DNA from: Streptomyces sp. DI166
Lineage (GTDB): Bacteria > Actinomycetota > Actinomycetes > Streptomycetales > Streptomycetaceae
Assembly (NCBI RefSeq): GCF_900091315.1
Contig: NZ_FLSP01000010.1
Span: 62,001 to 126,000, forward strand
Length of the DNA stretch: 64,000 bases
Direction: 5' to 3'
The stretch's first letter is position 1, and every line of letters begins with the position of its first letter. This document shows, piece after piece, positions 33,308 through 40,389 of this stretch. Under the pieces are notes generated by a model. It did not search any database. It saw only the letters and a program-made list of their open reading frames with translations, and was not told where the DNA came from. Both the position numbers and the translations under genes were made by a program.

Positions 33308-33703
33308 ATGACGCAGCACCAGAGCACCCAGACGATGAAGCCCGCGACGGCGGCCAAGAAGCTGGGTGTGTACCTCGACGCCACCCCCGCAGAGTTCCGT
33401 GAGGGTGTCGTCTCGCGCGCCGAGCTGAACGCGCTTCAGGCCGAGCCGCCGGAGTGGCTGCGCGAGCTGCGCCGCAATGGTCCGCACCCGCGCCCGGTGG
33501 TCGCCGCGAAGCTCGGCGTGTCCATCTCGGGCCTGGCCCGCGGCGGGATCACCGAGCCGCTCACCACGGAGCAGATCGAGGAGCTGAAGCGGGAGCAGCC
33601 CGAGTGGCTGCAGAAGGAGCGCGCCACCCAGGCCGAGGTCCGCAAGGAGGCCGCGCGCGTCAAGGCGAAGCAGGCCGAGCGCGCGGCGCGCGAGGACGAC
33701 TGA
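33308..33703 (+). CDS. DUF5997 family protein
   Basis: Protein of 131 aa, recognised as DUF5997, an actinobacterial family without known function. The middle, RPVVAAKLGVSISGLARGGITEPLTTEQIEEL, resembles a helix-turn-helix (AAKLGVSISGL as turn and recognition helix). The C-terminal 40 residues are a charged helix rich in Lys, Glu and Arg. It is divergent from the HTH-less LysR effector protein, and both promoters fit in 57 bases, so the two may be co-regulated or act together. Its stop is 69 bases before the TerD-like gene. Confidence 0.75.
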   Translation: MTQHQSTQTMKPATAAKKLGVYLDATPAEFREGVVSRAELNALQAEPPEWLRELRRNGPHPRPVVAAKLGVSISGLARGGITEPLTTEQIEELKREQPEWLQKERATQAEVRKEAARVKAKQAERAAREDD

Positions 33704-33753
33704 CCTCACACGCCAGGCGGCCCCACAAAACCCGAATGCGGACAGGTGTACGA

Positions 33754-33772
33754 GCCTGGGATCATCCCAGGC
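33754..33772. promoter_or_regulatory. Perfect 19-base palindrome abutting a start codon
   Basis: GCCTGGGATCATCCCAGGC has 9-base arms around a single C and ends exactly one base before the ATG at 33773. No ribosome binding site is present. It may be an operator at the transcription start or a hairpin that controls initiation. Confidence 0.6.
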
Positions 33773-35938
33773 ATGTCGTACCGCCTGGAACCGCTGGTCG
33801 TCCGCCACACACTCCGCCTGCCCGCACCCACCGGTCCCTCGGGACAGGGTGCCGCGGCCGCGCGGCAGTTCGACGCCGCCCTGATGCAGGTGGGGTTCAA
33901 GCTCTCGGCCGAACTGCTCGCCCGGCTCTCGGAGTTGTCCGAAGAGACGGTCGTGGACACCGCCGTGCGCACCCTGCCGGTCGTCCGCGAGCTGGTCGGT
34001 GACCACGTCCGGCACAACGCGTACTTCATCGACTTCCCGGCCAACGTGCCGGACACCGTGGACTTCTGGCGGGACTGCGTCCTCAAGGCCCTCGCCGACG
34101 AGAAGGTACGGCCGGGCGTCCTCGCCCAGTTGAGCGCGGGCGCCCTGAACCTGCTGACGCTGCCCGCCTACGGTCGCTACCAGCACTCGTACGAGGAACT
34201 GCTCGCCGCGCACGACGAGTTGATCGCTGCCGTCGGTGACCGGGTCACCGTGCTGCACCTGGGCGGACCGCTCGACGAGGAGGTCCGCGCGCTGTACCTG
34301 GCGCTCGCCGGGTCGGTCACGCCGCTGGGCGACGAGCATCTCGCCGATCTCGCGGTACTGGCCGAGGTGTGCGCCGACGGACCACAGCCCGAGGCGATCC
34401 CGGTGAGGGAGAACCGGGCGGTGGTCAACCGGGCCCGGCTGGCGGCGGGCGCCGCGCCGCTGCTGGACACGGTCACGGACGTGCTGCGGCTGGCCTGCGC
34501 CCTGTCCGACGGCGATGTCACGCTCCAGGAGCCCACCAGGTTCCGCTCGCTGTCCCGTCCGGTGCGCCGGGCGCTGCTCGCGGGGCTGGACTCCGTGGTC
34601 GCCGACGCGCCGGGCAAGCTGGCCGATGTCCTGGTGCACCGGGAGGAGTTCAAGCGGCTCGGGGAGCGGCTGCACCCGCACGAGTACCCGCGGTGGCCGC
34701 ACGCGGCCGAGGTGTTCGCGGTGGCGCGCGGCGAGCGCCAGGCCCCGTCGTTCACCGGCCGGGTGGAGGCACTGCTCGACGCGGGCGAGGTTGCCGAGGC
34801 CGCCGAGCTGCTGAAGCACGCGCCCGGTCGGCTGTTCCGGTCCCTGGACCGGCTGCTGCGCAGCTGCGGGACGCAGGAGGAGCGGGACGCCGTCGTGGCC
34901 GCCGCCGAGGCGGTCGCACCCGAGGTCGCGGGGCGCGTACTGCTGTCGGTGCGGGAGCACCTGCACAACCGGGCCGGGGCGACACGTGCGCGCCGGGTGT
35001 TCGTCAACTGGCGTGGCCGGGCCTGGGTGACGGACCCGCTGCGGACGCCGCTGCCGGAGCCCGAACGCCGACGCCTGGTCGAGGCGCTGGACGCCGAGAT
35101 CCGCCGACGGCTGCCGGAGCCCGGGGAGCTCTACGTCGACCCGGACGTGCTGGATGTGGCGCTGCCGCTCAGCGGGCGGGCCACGGCGGCCGGGCTCGGT
35201 GTGCTGCCGCGTGGTTCCCTCTCGCCGGTCGAGGGCGAGCTGCTGCGGTTCTTCGTGTACTGGAAGGAGCGTCGGCGCTCCACGGACTACGATCTGTCGG
35301 CCCTGATGCTGGACGAGAAGTACGCGACAGTGGGCTGGCTGTCGTACACCAACCTCACGGAGGTGGAGGGCGAGCACTCCGGTGACATCACCGAAGCGCC
35401 CTATGGGGCCTCGGAGTTCATCAACCTGCGGCTGGGGGCGGTGCGCGGCGCGTTCGTCGTGCCGCAGGTCAACATCTACTCCGGTGAGGGCTTCGAGGAG
35501 GTGGAGGAGTCGTTCTTCGGGTTCATGCTGCGTGAGGGTGAGCAGAAGGGGCGGCCGTTCGAGCCGCGGACCGTGCGGATGAAGTCGGAGCTGCGCGGGC
35601 CCGGGCGGGTGGCGCTGCCGCTGGCCTTTCTGCGCGGGGCGGACGGGCGGTGGCGGGCGAAGTGGCTGCACCTGTATCTGCACGGCTCGCCGTCGGCCAA
35701 CCGGGTCGAGGGGAACCGGGTGTCGGTGGCGACCCTGCTGCGGGGCATCGTCGAGCGGGAGCAGTTGACGGTGCGCTACCTGGTGGAGCTGATGGCGGCG
35801 GACGCCGTGACGGTGTGGGACGGCGGGGAGTTCCCGGACCGTCCGGTCACCTGGATCGGGCTCCAGCGGCCCGAGGGGCTGCACCCTCAGTCCCGGATCG
35901 TGACCGTGGAAAATCTGCGCGACCTGATCCCGGAGTGA
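33773..35938 (+). CDS. Large protein with C-terminal TerD-like domain
   Basis: Protein of 721 aa. The first 470 residues are mostly helical with no family I can name with confidence (FYWRDC-type segment DTVDFWRDCVLKAL, later RRVFVNWRGRAWV). From about 490 a TerD/TerE-like fold appears: STDYDLSALMLDEKYATVGWLSYTNL, EHSGDITEAPYGASEFINLRLG, then VNIYSGEGFEEVEESFFGFM and WLHLYLHG. TerD proteins bind calcium and act in stress and phage-defence-linked systems. It recalls the SCO0854-type family but lacks that family's N-terminal RING cysteines. The start is the ATG right after a 19-base palindrome. Confidence 0.65.
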   Translation: MSYRLEPLVVRHTLRLPAPTGPSGQGAAAARQFDAALMQVGFKLSAELLARLSELSEETVVDTAVRTLPVVRELVGDHVRHNAYFIDFPANVPDTVDFWRDCVLKALADEKVRPGVLAQLSAGALNLLTLPAYGRYQHSYEELLAAHDELIAAVGDRVTVLHLGGPLDEEVRALYLALAGSVTPLGDEHLADLAVLAEVCADGPQPEAIPVRENRAVVNRARLAAGAAPLLDTVTDVLRLACALSDGDVTLQEPTRFRSLSRPVRRALLAGLDSVVADAPGKLADVLVHREEFKRLGERLHPHEYPRWPHAAEVFAVARGERQAPSFTGRVEALLDAGEVAEAAELLKHAPGRLFRSLDRLLRSCGTQEERDAVVAAAEAVAPEVAGRVLLSVREHLHNRAGATRARRVFVNWRGRAWVTDPLRTPLPEPERRRLVEALDAEIRRRLPEPGELYVDPDVLDVALPLSGRATAAGLGVLPRGSLSPVEGELLRFFVYWKERRRSTDYDLSALMLDEKYATVGWLSYTNLTEVEGEHSGDITEAPYGASEFINLRLGAVRGAFVVPQVNIYSGEGFEEVEESFFGFMLREGEQKGRPFEPRTVRMKSELRGPGRVALPLAFLRGADGRWRAKWLHLYLHGSPSANRVEGNRVSVATLLRGIVEREQLTVRYLVELMAADAVTVWDGGEFPDRPVTWIGLQRPEGLHPQSRIVTVENLRDLIPE

Positions 35939-35964
35939 CTGGTAGCGTAAGGCGCGGCGAGGCC

Positions 35965-36012
35965 ATGAGGGGGCTTCCTTCTATCCTCCGCAGCAGCGGA
36001 TTCCTGAGCTAG
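35965..36012 (+). CDS. Possible 15-codon ORF in a short predicted transcript
   Basis: ATG to TAG encodes MRGLPSILRSSGFLS. TAGCGT at 35942-35947 could be a -10 box and a strong terminator lies at 36042-36087, so a transcript of about 100-130 bases is possible. There is no clear ribosome binding site. It may be a small RNA, a leader remnant or chance. Confidence 0.2.
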   Translation: MRGLPSILRSSGFLS

Positions 36013-36041
36013 TCCTCTCGCTCTCCTCGCCCTCGACGTGG

Positions 36042-36087
36042 AGAACCCCGGCCGTCCGCCGTACGGACAGCCGGGGTTCTTGCTTTT
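36042..36087. terminator. Intrinsic terminator between TerD-like gene and paaE
   Basis: AGAACCCCGGC pairs with GCCGGGGTTCT, with an inner GTCCG/CGGAC pairing, followed on the plus strand by TGCTTTT. It terminates plus-strand transcripts and probably also the paa operon coming from the right. Confidence 0.8.
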
Positions 36088-37166
36088 CAGCTGTCGAAGT
36101 CCACCGTCAGCGTCTCGGAGACCGGGTACGACTGGCAGGTGAGCACATAGCCCGCCTCCACCTCGGCCTCTTCGAGGGCGAAGTTGCGGCGCATGTCGGC
36201 CTTGCCGTCGGTGACCAGGGCGCGGCAGGTGCCGCAGACGCCGCCCTTGCAGGCGAACGGCAGGTCGGGGCGGCTGCGTTGGGCGCCGTCCAGGATGCTG
36301 CTTTCCCTCGGCAGGGCGGAGGTGGTGGTGCGGCCGTCGAGGACGACGGTCACCTGGCTGACGGGGCCGGTGGGTCCGGCCTCGGTGTGGTGCACCTCGC
36401 GCACGGGCTCGTCGTCGGCGTAGAACAGCTCCTGGTGGACGCGGTCGGTGGGCACGCCGAGCCCTTCGAGGACGCGCTGGGCGTCGCGGACCATGCCGTG
36501 CGGGCCGCACAGCCACCAGTGGTCGGCGGTGCTCACGTCGACCAGGCCGTCGATGAGGGTGGAGAGCCGTTCGGCGTCGAGCCGGCCGGAGAGCACCTCG
36601 GCCTCCCGGGGCTCGCGGGACAGGACGTGGGCGAGCTGGAAGCGGCTCGGGTAGAGGTCCTTGAGGTCGGCCAGTTCGTCGGCGAACATCACCGTGCCGG
36701 AGCGGCGGTTGCCGTAGAAGAGGGTGACCCGGGAGCGGGAGTCGGCGGCCAGCACCGACTCGGCGATGGAGATCATCGGGGTGATGCCGGAGCCCGCGGC
36801 GATCAGCACGTGGTGGCCGGGGACGGTCACGTCCGGGGTGAAGTTGCCGGTGGGGGCCATGACCTCGACGGTGTCGCCGGGGCGCACCTCGTTGACCAGC
36901 CAGGAGGAGAACACACCGCCGGGCACCACCCGGACGCCGATGCGCGGGGCCGAGCCGACCGGCGTGCAGATGGAGTACGAGCGGCGCTCGTCGCGGCCGT
37001 CGATCTCGCGCCGCAGGGTCAGTGACTGACCCGGCTCGAAGGCGAACTCCTCGGCCAGCTCGGGCGGGATCTCGAAGCCGACGGCGGCGGCGTCCTCGCA
37101 CAGCGGGCGCACCTCGGCGACCCGCAGCGCGTGGAAGACCGGGCGGCGGCGCGGGCGCGGCTTCAC
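36087..37166 (-). CDS. paaE: Phenylacetyl-CoA epoxidase reductase subunit PaaE
   Basis: Reductase of 359 aa. The N-terminal ferredoxin-NADP reductase half has the FAD motif RRSYSICTP and the NADP loop LIAAGSGITPMISI. The C-terminal 2Fe-2S ferredoxin domain has the cysteine set CKGGVCGTC with a last Cys in VLTCQSYP. It passes electrons from NADPH to PaaA in the epoxidase. The GTG start overlaps the stop of a 9-codon mini-ORF that is itself coupled to paaD, so the true N-terminus is uncertain; homologues start with a similar basic Pro/Arg stretch. Last gene of paaABCDE, ended by a terminator. Confidence 0.9.
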   Translation of the reverse strand: MKPRPRRRPVFHALRVAEVRPLCEDAAAVGFEIPPELAEEFAFEPGQSLTLRREIDGRDERRSYSICTPVGSAPRIGVRVVPGGVFSSWLVNEVRPGDTVEVMAPTGNFTPDVTVPGHHVLIAAGSGITPMISIAESVLAADSRSRVTLFYGNRRSGTVMFADELADLKDLYPSRFQLAHVLSREPREAEVLSGRLDAERLSTLIDGLVDVSTADHWWLCGPHGMVRDAQRVLEGLGVPTDRVHQELFYADDEPVREVHHTEAGPTGPVSQVTVVLDGRTTTSALPRESSILDGAQRSRPDLPFACKGGVCGTCRALVTDGKADMRRNFALEEAEVEAGYVLTCQSYPVSETLTVDFDS

Positions 37167-37192
37167 GGCCTCGGCGGGGCGGTCGGGGCCAT
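37163..37192 (-). CDS. Nine-codon mini-ORF between paaD and paaE
   Basis: ATG GCC to TGA encodes MAPTAPPRP. The ATG overlaps the paaD stop (TGATG) and has AAGGAG 5 bases upstream, the best ribosome binding site at this junction. Its TGA overlaps the paaE GTG. Either ribosomes re-initiate through it or it marks the original paaE start followed by a one-base shift. Confidence 0.4.
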   Translation of the reverse strand: MAPTAPPRP

Positions 37193-37698
37193 CAGATCTC
37201 CTTGACGTACTCGAACGGCTCGCGGCAGGCGCGGCAGCGCCAGAGCGCCTTGCAGGAGGTGGCGGCGAACCGGGAGGTCTCCTCGGTGTCCGCCGAGCCG
37301 CACCGCGGGCAGGGCACCTCGCGCCGGGTCGGCGACAGGGTGAGCGGCACGGGGCCGCGCGGGGCGGCGTCGGGCGGGGCGATGCCGTGCTCGGCGAGCT
37401 TGCGGCGGCCCTCGGGGGTGATCCAGTCGCTGGTCCACGGCGGGTTCAGGACGGTGCGGATCTCCACGCGCTCGTAGCCGGCCTCCCGCAGCCGGGCGGC
37501 GACGTCGGCGCGCATCTCGGCCATGGCGGGGCAGCCCGAGTAGGTGGGGGTCAGCTCGGCGACGACCGTGCCGTCCTCGGTGAGCCGGACGTCCCGCAGG
37601 ACGCCCAGGTCGGCGAGGGTGAGCATGGGCAGCTCGGGGTCCGGCACCCGCTCGGCGATCTCCCGGGCGTGCCGTGTGCCGAGCTGGAGGGTCACCAT
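37192..37698 (-). CDS. paaD: Phenylacetyl-CoA epoxidase accessory protein PaaD
   Basis: Protein of 168 aa. It has the DUF59/MIP18-like fold for Fe-S maturation (PDPELPMLTLADLGVLRDV, then PTYSGCPAMAEM) and a C-terminal zinc-ribbon with CPRCGSADTE and CRACREPF. PaaD helps assemble the iron centre of the epoxidase. The ATG at 37698 overlaps the paaC end; a GTG one codon later is possible. It is followed by the coupled mini-ORF and paaE. Confidence 0.9.
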   Translation of the reverse strand: MVTLQLGTRHAREIAERVPDPELPMLTLADLGVLRDVRLTEDGTVVAELTPTYSGCPAMAEMRADVAARLREAGYERVEIRTVLNPPWTSDWITPEGRRKLAEHGIAPPDAAPRGPVPLTLSPTRREVPCPRCGSADTEETSRFAATSCKALWRCRACREPFEYVKEI

Positions 37699-38519
37699 GT
37701 CGCCCCCGGGGTGGCGCGGGCGACGCCCTGCAGCTCCGCGAGGAGCGGGGCGAGATGCTCGGTGTGCTCGCCGGCCCGGCCGGAGCCGGAGGACGGGCGG
37801 TAGGCGGGCATGGGCAGCCCGGCCTCCTCGGTGACCTGGCGCAGGACGGCGACGACCTCGTCGCGTACGTCGCAGGCGGTGAACAGTTCGCCGAGGTAGG
37901 GCGCGACCTTGTCGAGCGCCTTGCGCATCCGGCTGTGGGACTCCTCGGTGCCGTCGCCGAGGCGGACGGCCCACTCGGCGGCGTACTGCCGGTGGTACGT
38001 CAGCTCCTTGGCGCCCTTGGCGGCAACGGCGGCCAGCACCGGGTCGGGGTGGCCGAGCAGCCGCTCGAACTGGGCGAGCCGCCAGGAGGAGAGGACCAGC
38101 AGCCGGACGACGCAGAACGCGAAGTCGCCGCGCGGGAGTTCGGCGAGCCGTACGTTGCGGAAGTCGGCGGCGTCGCGGAAGTAGGCGTAGGCGTCCTCGT
38201 CGCGGCCGGTGCCGTCGACCTGGCCCGCGCGGGAGTACAGCAGGCGGGCCTGGCCGAGCAGGTCGAGGCCGATGTTGGCGAGCGCGACCTCCTCCTCCAG
38301 CTCGGGGGCGCGGGTGATCCACTCGGCGAGGCGCTGGGCCGAGACCAGCGCGTCGTCGCCCAGGGCGACGCAGAGAGCGGCCAGTTCCCCGGCGTCGACG
38401 GTGTCGGGCACGGTGGTGTCGACGCCGTGCAGGGGGTCCTCGAAGCCGGTGCCGTAGGCCCAGCGGCTGTCGTCCTCGTGGCCCTCGGCGAGGGTCATGT
38501 AGACGTGGTCCTCACTCAT
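37692..38519 (-). CDS. paaC: Phenylacetyl-CoA epoxidase structural subunit PaaC
   Basis: Ferritin-like protein of 275 aa that forms the AC heterodimer with PaaA but lacks the di-iron site. Recognisable segments: LGDDALVSAQRLAEWITRAPELEEEVALANIGLDLLGQARLLYSRAG, RDEDAYAYFRDAADFRNVRL and KELTYHRQYAAEW. The ATG follows AGGAG at 6 bases. The order paaA-B-C-D-E is standard, with short or overlapping junctions. Confidence 0.92.
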   Translation of the reverse strand: MSEDHVYMTLAEGHEDDSRWAYGTGFEDPLHGVDTTVPDTVDAGELAALCVALGDDALVSAQRLAEWITRAPELEEEVALANIGLDLLGQARLLYSRAGQVDGTGRDEDAYAYFRDAADFRNVRLAELPRGDFAFCVVRLLVLSSWRLAQFERLLGHPDPVLAAVAAKGAKELTYHRQYAAEWAVRLGDGTEESHSRMRKALDKVAPYLGELFTACDVRDEVVAVLRQVTEEAGLPMPAYRPSSGSGRAGEHTEHLAPLLAELQGVARATPGATW

Positions 38520-38528
38520 CCCCGGCTC

Positions 38529-38816
38529 CTAAATGTGCGGGACATCGTCGGGGATGTCGTAGAACGTCGGGTGGCGGTAGACCTTGTCGGCGCTGGGGGC
38601 GAAGAAGGGGTCCTTCTCGTCGCGGGTGGAGGCGGCGATGTGCTCGGAGCGCACCACCCAGATCGACACGCCCTCGTTGCGCCGGGTGTACAGGTCGCGG
38701 GCGTGGGTGAGGGCCATCTGGTCGTCGGCGGCGTGCAGGGAGCCCACGTGGACGTGGTTCAGGCCGCGCTTGCCGCGTACGAAGACCTCGTACAGGGGCC
38801 AGGTCTCTTTGCTCAT
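38529..38816 (-). CDS. paaB: Phenylacetyl-CoA epoxidase subunit PaaB
   Basis: Small subunit of 95 aa bridging AC dimers. The signature [50 protein letters not shown] is typical. Its ATG overlaps the paaA stop (ATGA), and the frame ends just before paaC. Required for complex assembly, without catalytic residues of its own. Confidence 0.92.
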   Translation of the reverse strand: MSKETWPLYEVFVRGKRGLNHVHVGSLHAADDQMALTHARDLYTRRNEGVSIWVVRSEHIAASTRDEKDPFFAPSADKVYRHPTFYDIPDDVPHI

Positions 38817-39790
38817 GCCGCCGGTTCCTTCCGGGCCCGCTTGGCCGCGTGGGCGGTGGCCGCCTCGCGCACCCAGGCGCCTTCCTCGTGGGCGCTTCTG
38901 CGCCGTTCCATCCGCTGGGCGTTGCAGGGCCCGTTGCCCTTGATGACCCGCATCAGCTCGTCCCAGTCCGGGGTGCCGAAGTCGTGCCGGCCCCGCTCGG
39001 GGTTCCACTTCAGCTCCGGGTCGGGCAGCGTCACGCCGAGCTTCTCGGCCTGCGGGACGGTCATGTCGACGAAGCGCTGGCGCAGTTCGTCGTTGGAGTG
39101 CCGCTTGATCTTCCAGGCCATGGACTGCGCGGAGTTCGGCGAGGCGTCGTCGGGCGGGCCGAACATCATCAGCGACGGCCACCACCAGCGGTTCACCGCG
39201 TCCTGGACCATGGCGCGCTGCTCGTCGGTGCCGCGCATCATCGTCATCAGCAGTTCGTAGCCCTGCCGCTGGTGGAAGGACTCCTCCTTGCAGATGCGGA
39301 CCATGGCGCGCGCGTAGGGGCCGTAGGAGCTGCGGCACAGGGGGACCTGGTTGCAGATCGCGGCGCCGTCCACGAACCAGCCGATGACGCCGACGTCGGC
39401 GAAGCTGAGCGTGGGGTAGTTGAAGATCGAGGAGTACTTCTGGCGGCCCTCGATCAGGCGGTCGGTGAGCTCCGCGCGGTCCACCCCGAGGGTCTCGGCA
39501 GCCGAGTACAGGTACAGGCCGTGTCCGGCCTCGTCCTGCACCTTGGCGAAGAGGATCGCCTTGCGGCGCAGCGACGGCGCGCGGGTGATCCACTCGCCCT
39601 CGGGCTGCATCCCGATGATCTCCGAGTGGGCGTGCTGCGCGATCTGCCGGACGAGGGTCTTGCGGTAGCCCTCGGGCATCCAGTCGCGCGGCTCGATGCG
39701 CTGGTCGTGCGCGATCGTCGCGTCGAAGTGCGCCTGGAGCTCCTCCGGCGACTCGGGGGGCGAGTCCTCGGCGAGGCGTGTCGTGGTCAT
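38813..39790 (-). CDS. paaA: Phenylacetyl-CoA epoxidase catalytic subunit PaaA
   Basis: Di-iron oxygenase subunit of 325 aa that epoxidises the ring of phenylacetyl-CoA with PaaBCDE. The ferritin-like ligands lie in [19 protein letters not shown] (Glu, Glu-x-x-His) and in [16 protein letters not shown] (second Glu-x-x-His). The ATG at 39790 follows the mirror-image operator repeat; the longer frame runs into the promoter. First gene of the operon, divergent from paaI-paaK. Downstream pathway genes (paaF, G, H, J, Z) are not in this window. Confidence 0.93.
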   Translation of the reverse strand: MTTTRLAEDSPPESPEELQAHFDATIAHDQRIEPRDWMPEGYRKTLVRQIAQHAHSEIIGMQPEGEWITRAPSLRRKAILFAKVQDEAGHGLYLYSAAETLGVDRAELTDRLIEGRQKYSSIFNYPTLSFADVGVIGWFVDGAAICNQVPLCRSSYGPYARAMVRICKEESFHQRQGYELLMTMMRGTDEQRAMVQDAVNRWWWPSLMMFGPPDDASPNSAQSMAWKIKRHSNDELRQRFVDMTVPQAEKLGVTLPDPELKWNPERGRHDFGTPDWDELMRVIKGNGPCNAQRMERRRSAHEEGAWVREAATAHAAKRARKEPAA

Positions 39791-39801
39791 CTGCACCAGC
39801 T

Positions 39802-39817
39802 TCCCAACCGACCATTC
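39802..39817 (-). promoter_or_regulatory. paaA-side operator repeat
   Basis: Sixteen bases identical to the minus-strand image of 39934-39949, read as GAATGGTCGGTTGGGA towards paaA. It ends 11 bases before the paaA ATG. Extended, it includes a CCGA/TCGG dyad typical of TetR-type sites. Confidence 0.6.
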
Positions 39818-39908
39818 GTTCGGCTCCCAGTGTGACGCGTTTCGGCGCCCCGGGCAAGACCCCATTGGTCCCCGGACCGCCCTTGACAGGCCCTTGCGCG
39901 GCTGATTG

Positions 39909-39925
39909 TTTGGCCGGGAGCCAAA
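39909..39925. promoter_or_regulatory. Central palindrome in the paa divergent promoter
   Basis: TTTGGCCGGGAGCCAAA has perfect 6-base arms around CGGGA. Its core TTGGC-GG-AGCCA is shared with the operator before the TetR gene at 9826 (12 of 14 positions). Confidence 0.55.
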
Positions 39926-39930
39926 TGCAG

Positions 39931-39949
39931 ACCGAATGGTCGGTTGGGA
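39931..39949 (+). promoter_or_regulatory. paaI-side operator repeat
   Basis: ACCGAATGGTCGGT (39931-39944) is a dyad with ACCGA and TCGGT arms. With the following TGGGA it repeats the paaA-side sequence in mirror orientation, 14 bases before the paaI ATG. Confidence 0.6.
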
Positions 39950-39963
39950 CTGAGGTGGTGGAG

Positions 39964-40389
39964 ATGACCACGGCACACCCCGCGGAGGCGATGTTCGCCG
40001 CGGACGAGGCCTCGCGGAGCCTGGGGATCGAGCTGCTGGAGCACGGCCCGGGCCGGGCCGAGCTGCGGATGACGGTGACCCGGGCCATGGTCAACGGGCA
40101 CGGCATCGCCCACGGCGGCTATGTCTTCCTGCTCGCCGACACCGCCTTCGCCTGCGCCTGCAACAGCCACGGCCCGGTAACGGTCGCGGCGGGCGCCGAC
40201 ATCACCTTCGTCGCCCCGGCCCACGCGGGCGACGTCCTGGTGGCCCGCGCCGAGGAGCGGACGCGGTTCGGCCGCAGTGGCATCTACGACGTGAGCGTCC
40301 GGCGCGGTGACGAGGTCATTGCGGAGTTCCGCGGCCGCAGCCGCAGCGTCGGCCGCGCAACCGGTGACGCGCCGAAGGAGTCGCAATGA
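39964..40389 (+). CDS. paaI: Hydroxyphenylacetyl-CoA thioesterase PaaI
   Basis: Hotdog-fold thioesterase of 141 aa. The active-site region is [30 protein letters not shown], with the catalytic Asn/Asp and the HGG helix start, followed by [20 protein letters not shown]. PaaI clears dead-end CoA esters of the phenylacetate route. The ATG has GGTGGTGGAG upstream. It overlaps paaK by four bases (ATGA), so both form a divergent operon with paaABCDE. Confidence 0.9.
   Translation: MTTAHPAEAMFAADEASRSLGIELLEHGPGRAELRMTVTRAMVNGHGIAHGGYVFLLADTAFACACNSHGPVTVAAGADITFVAPAHAGDVLVARAEERTRFGRSGIYDVSVRRGDEVIAEFRGRSRSVGRATGDAPKESQ

Noticed and set aside
33773-34100. N-terminal RING finger in the TerD-like protein, as in SCO0854-type proteins
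   Set aside because: The N-terminus lacks the required Cys/His pattern.
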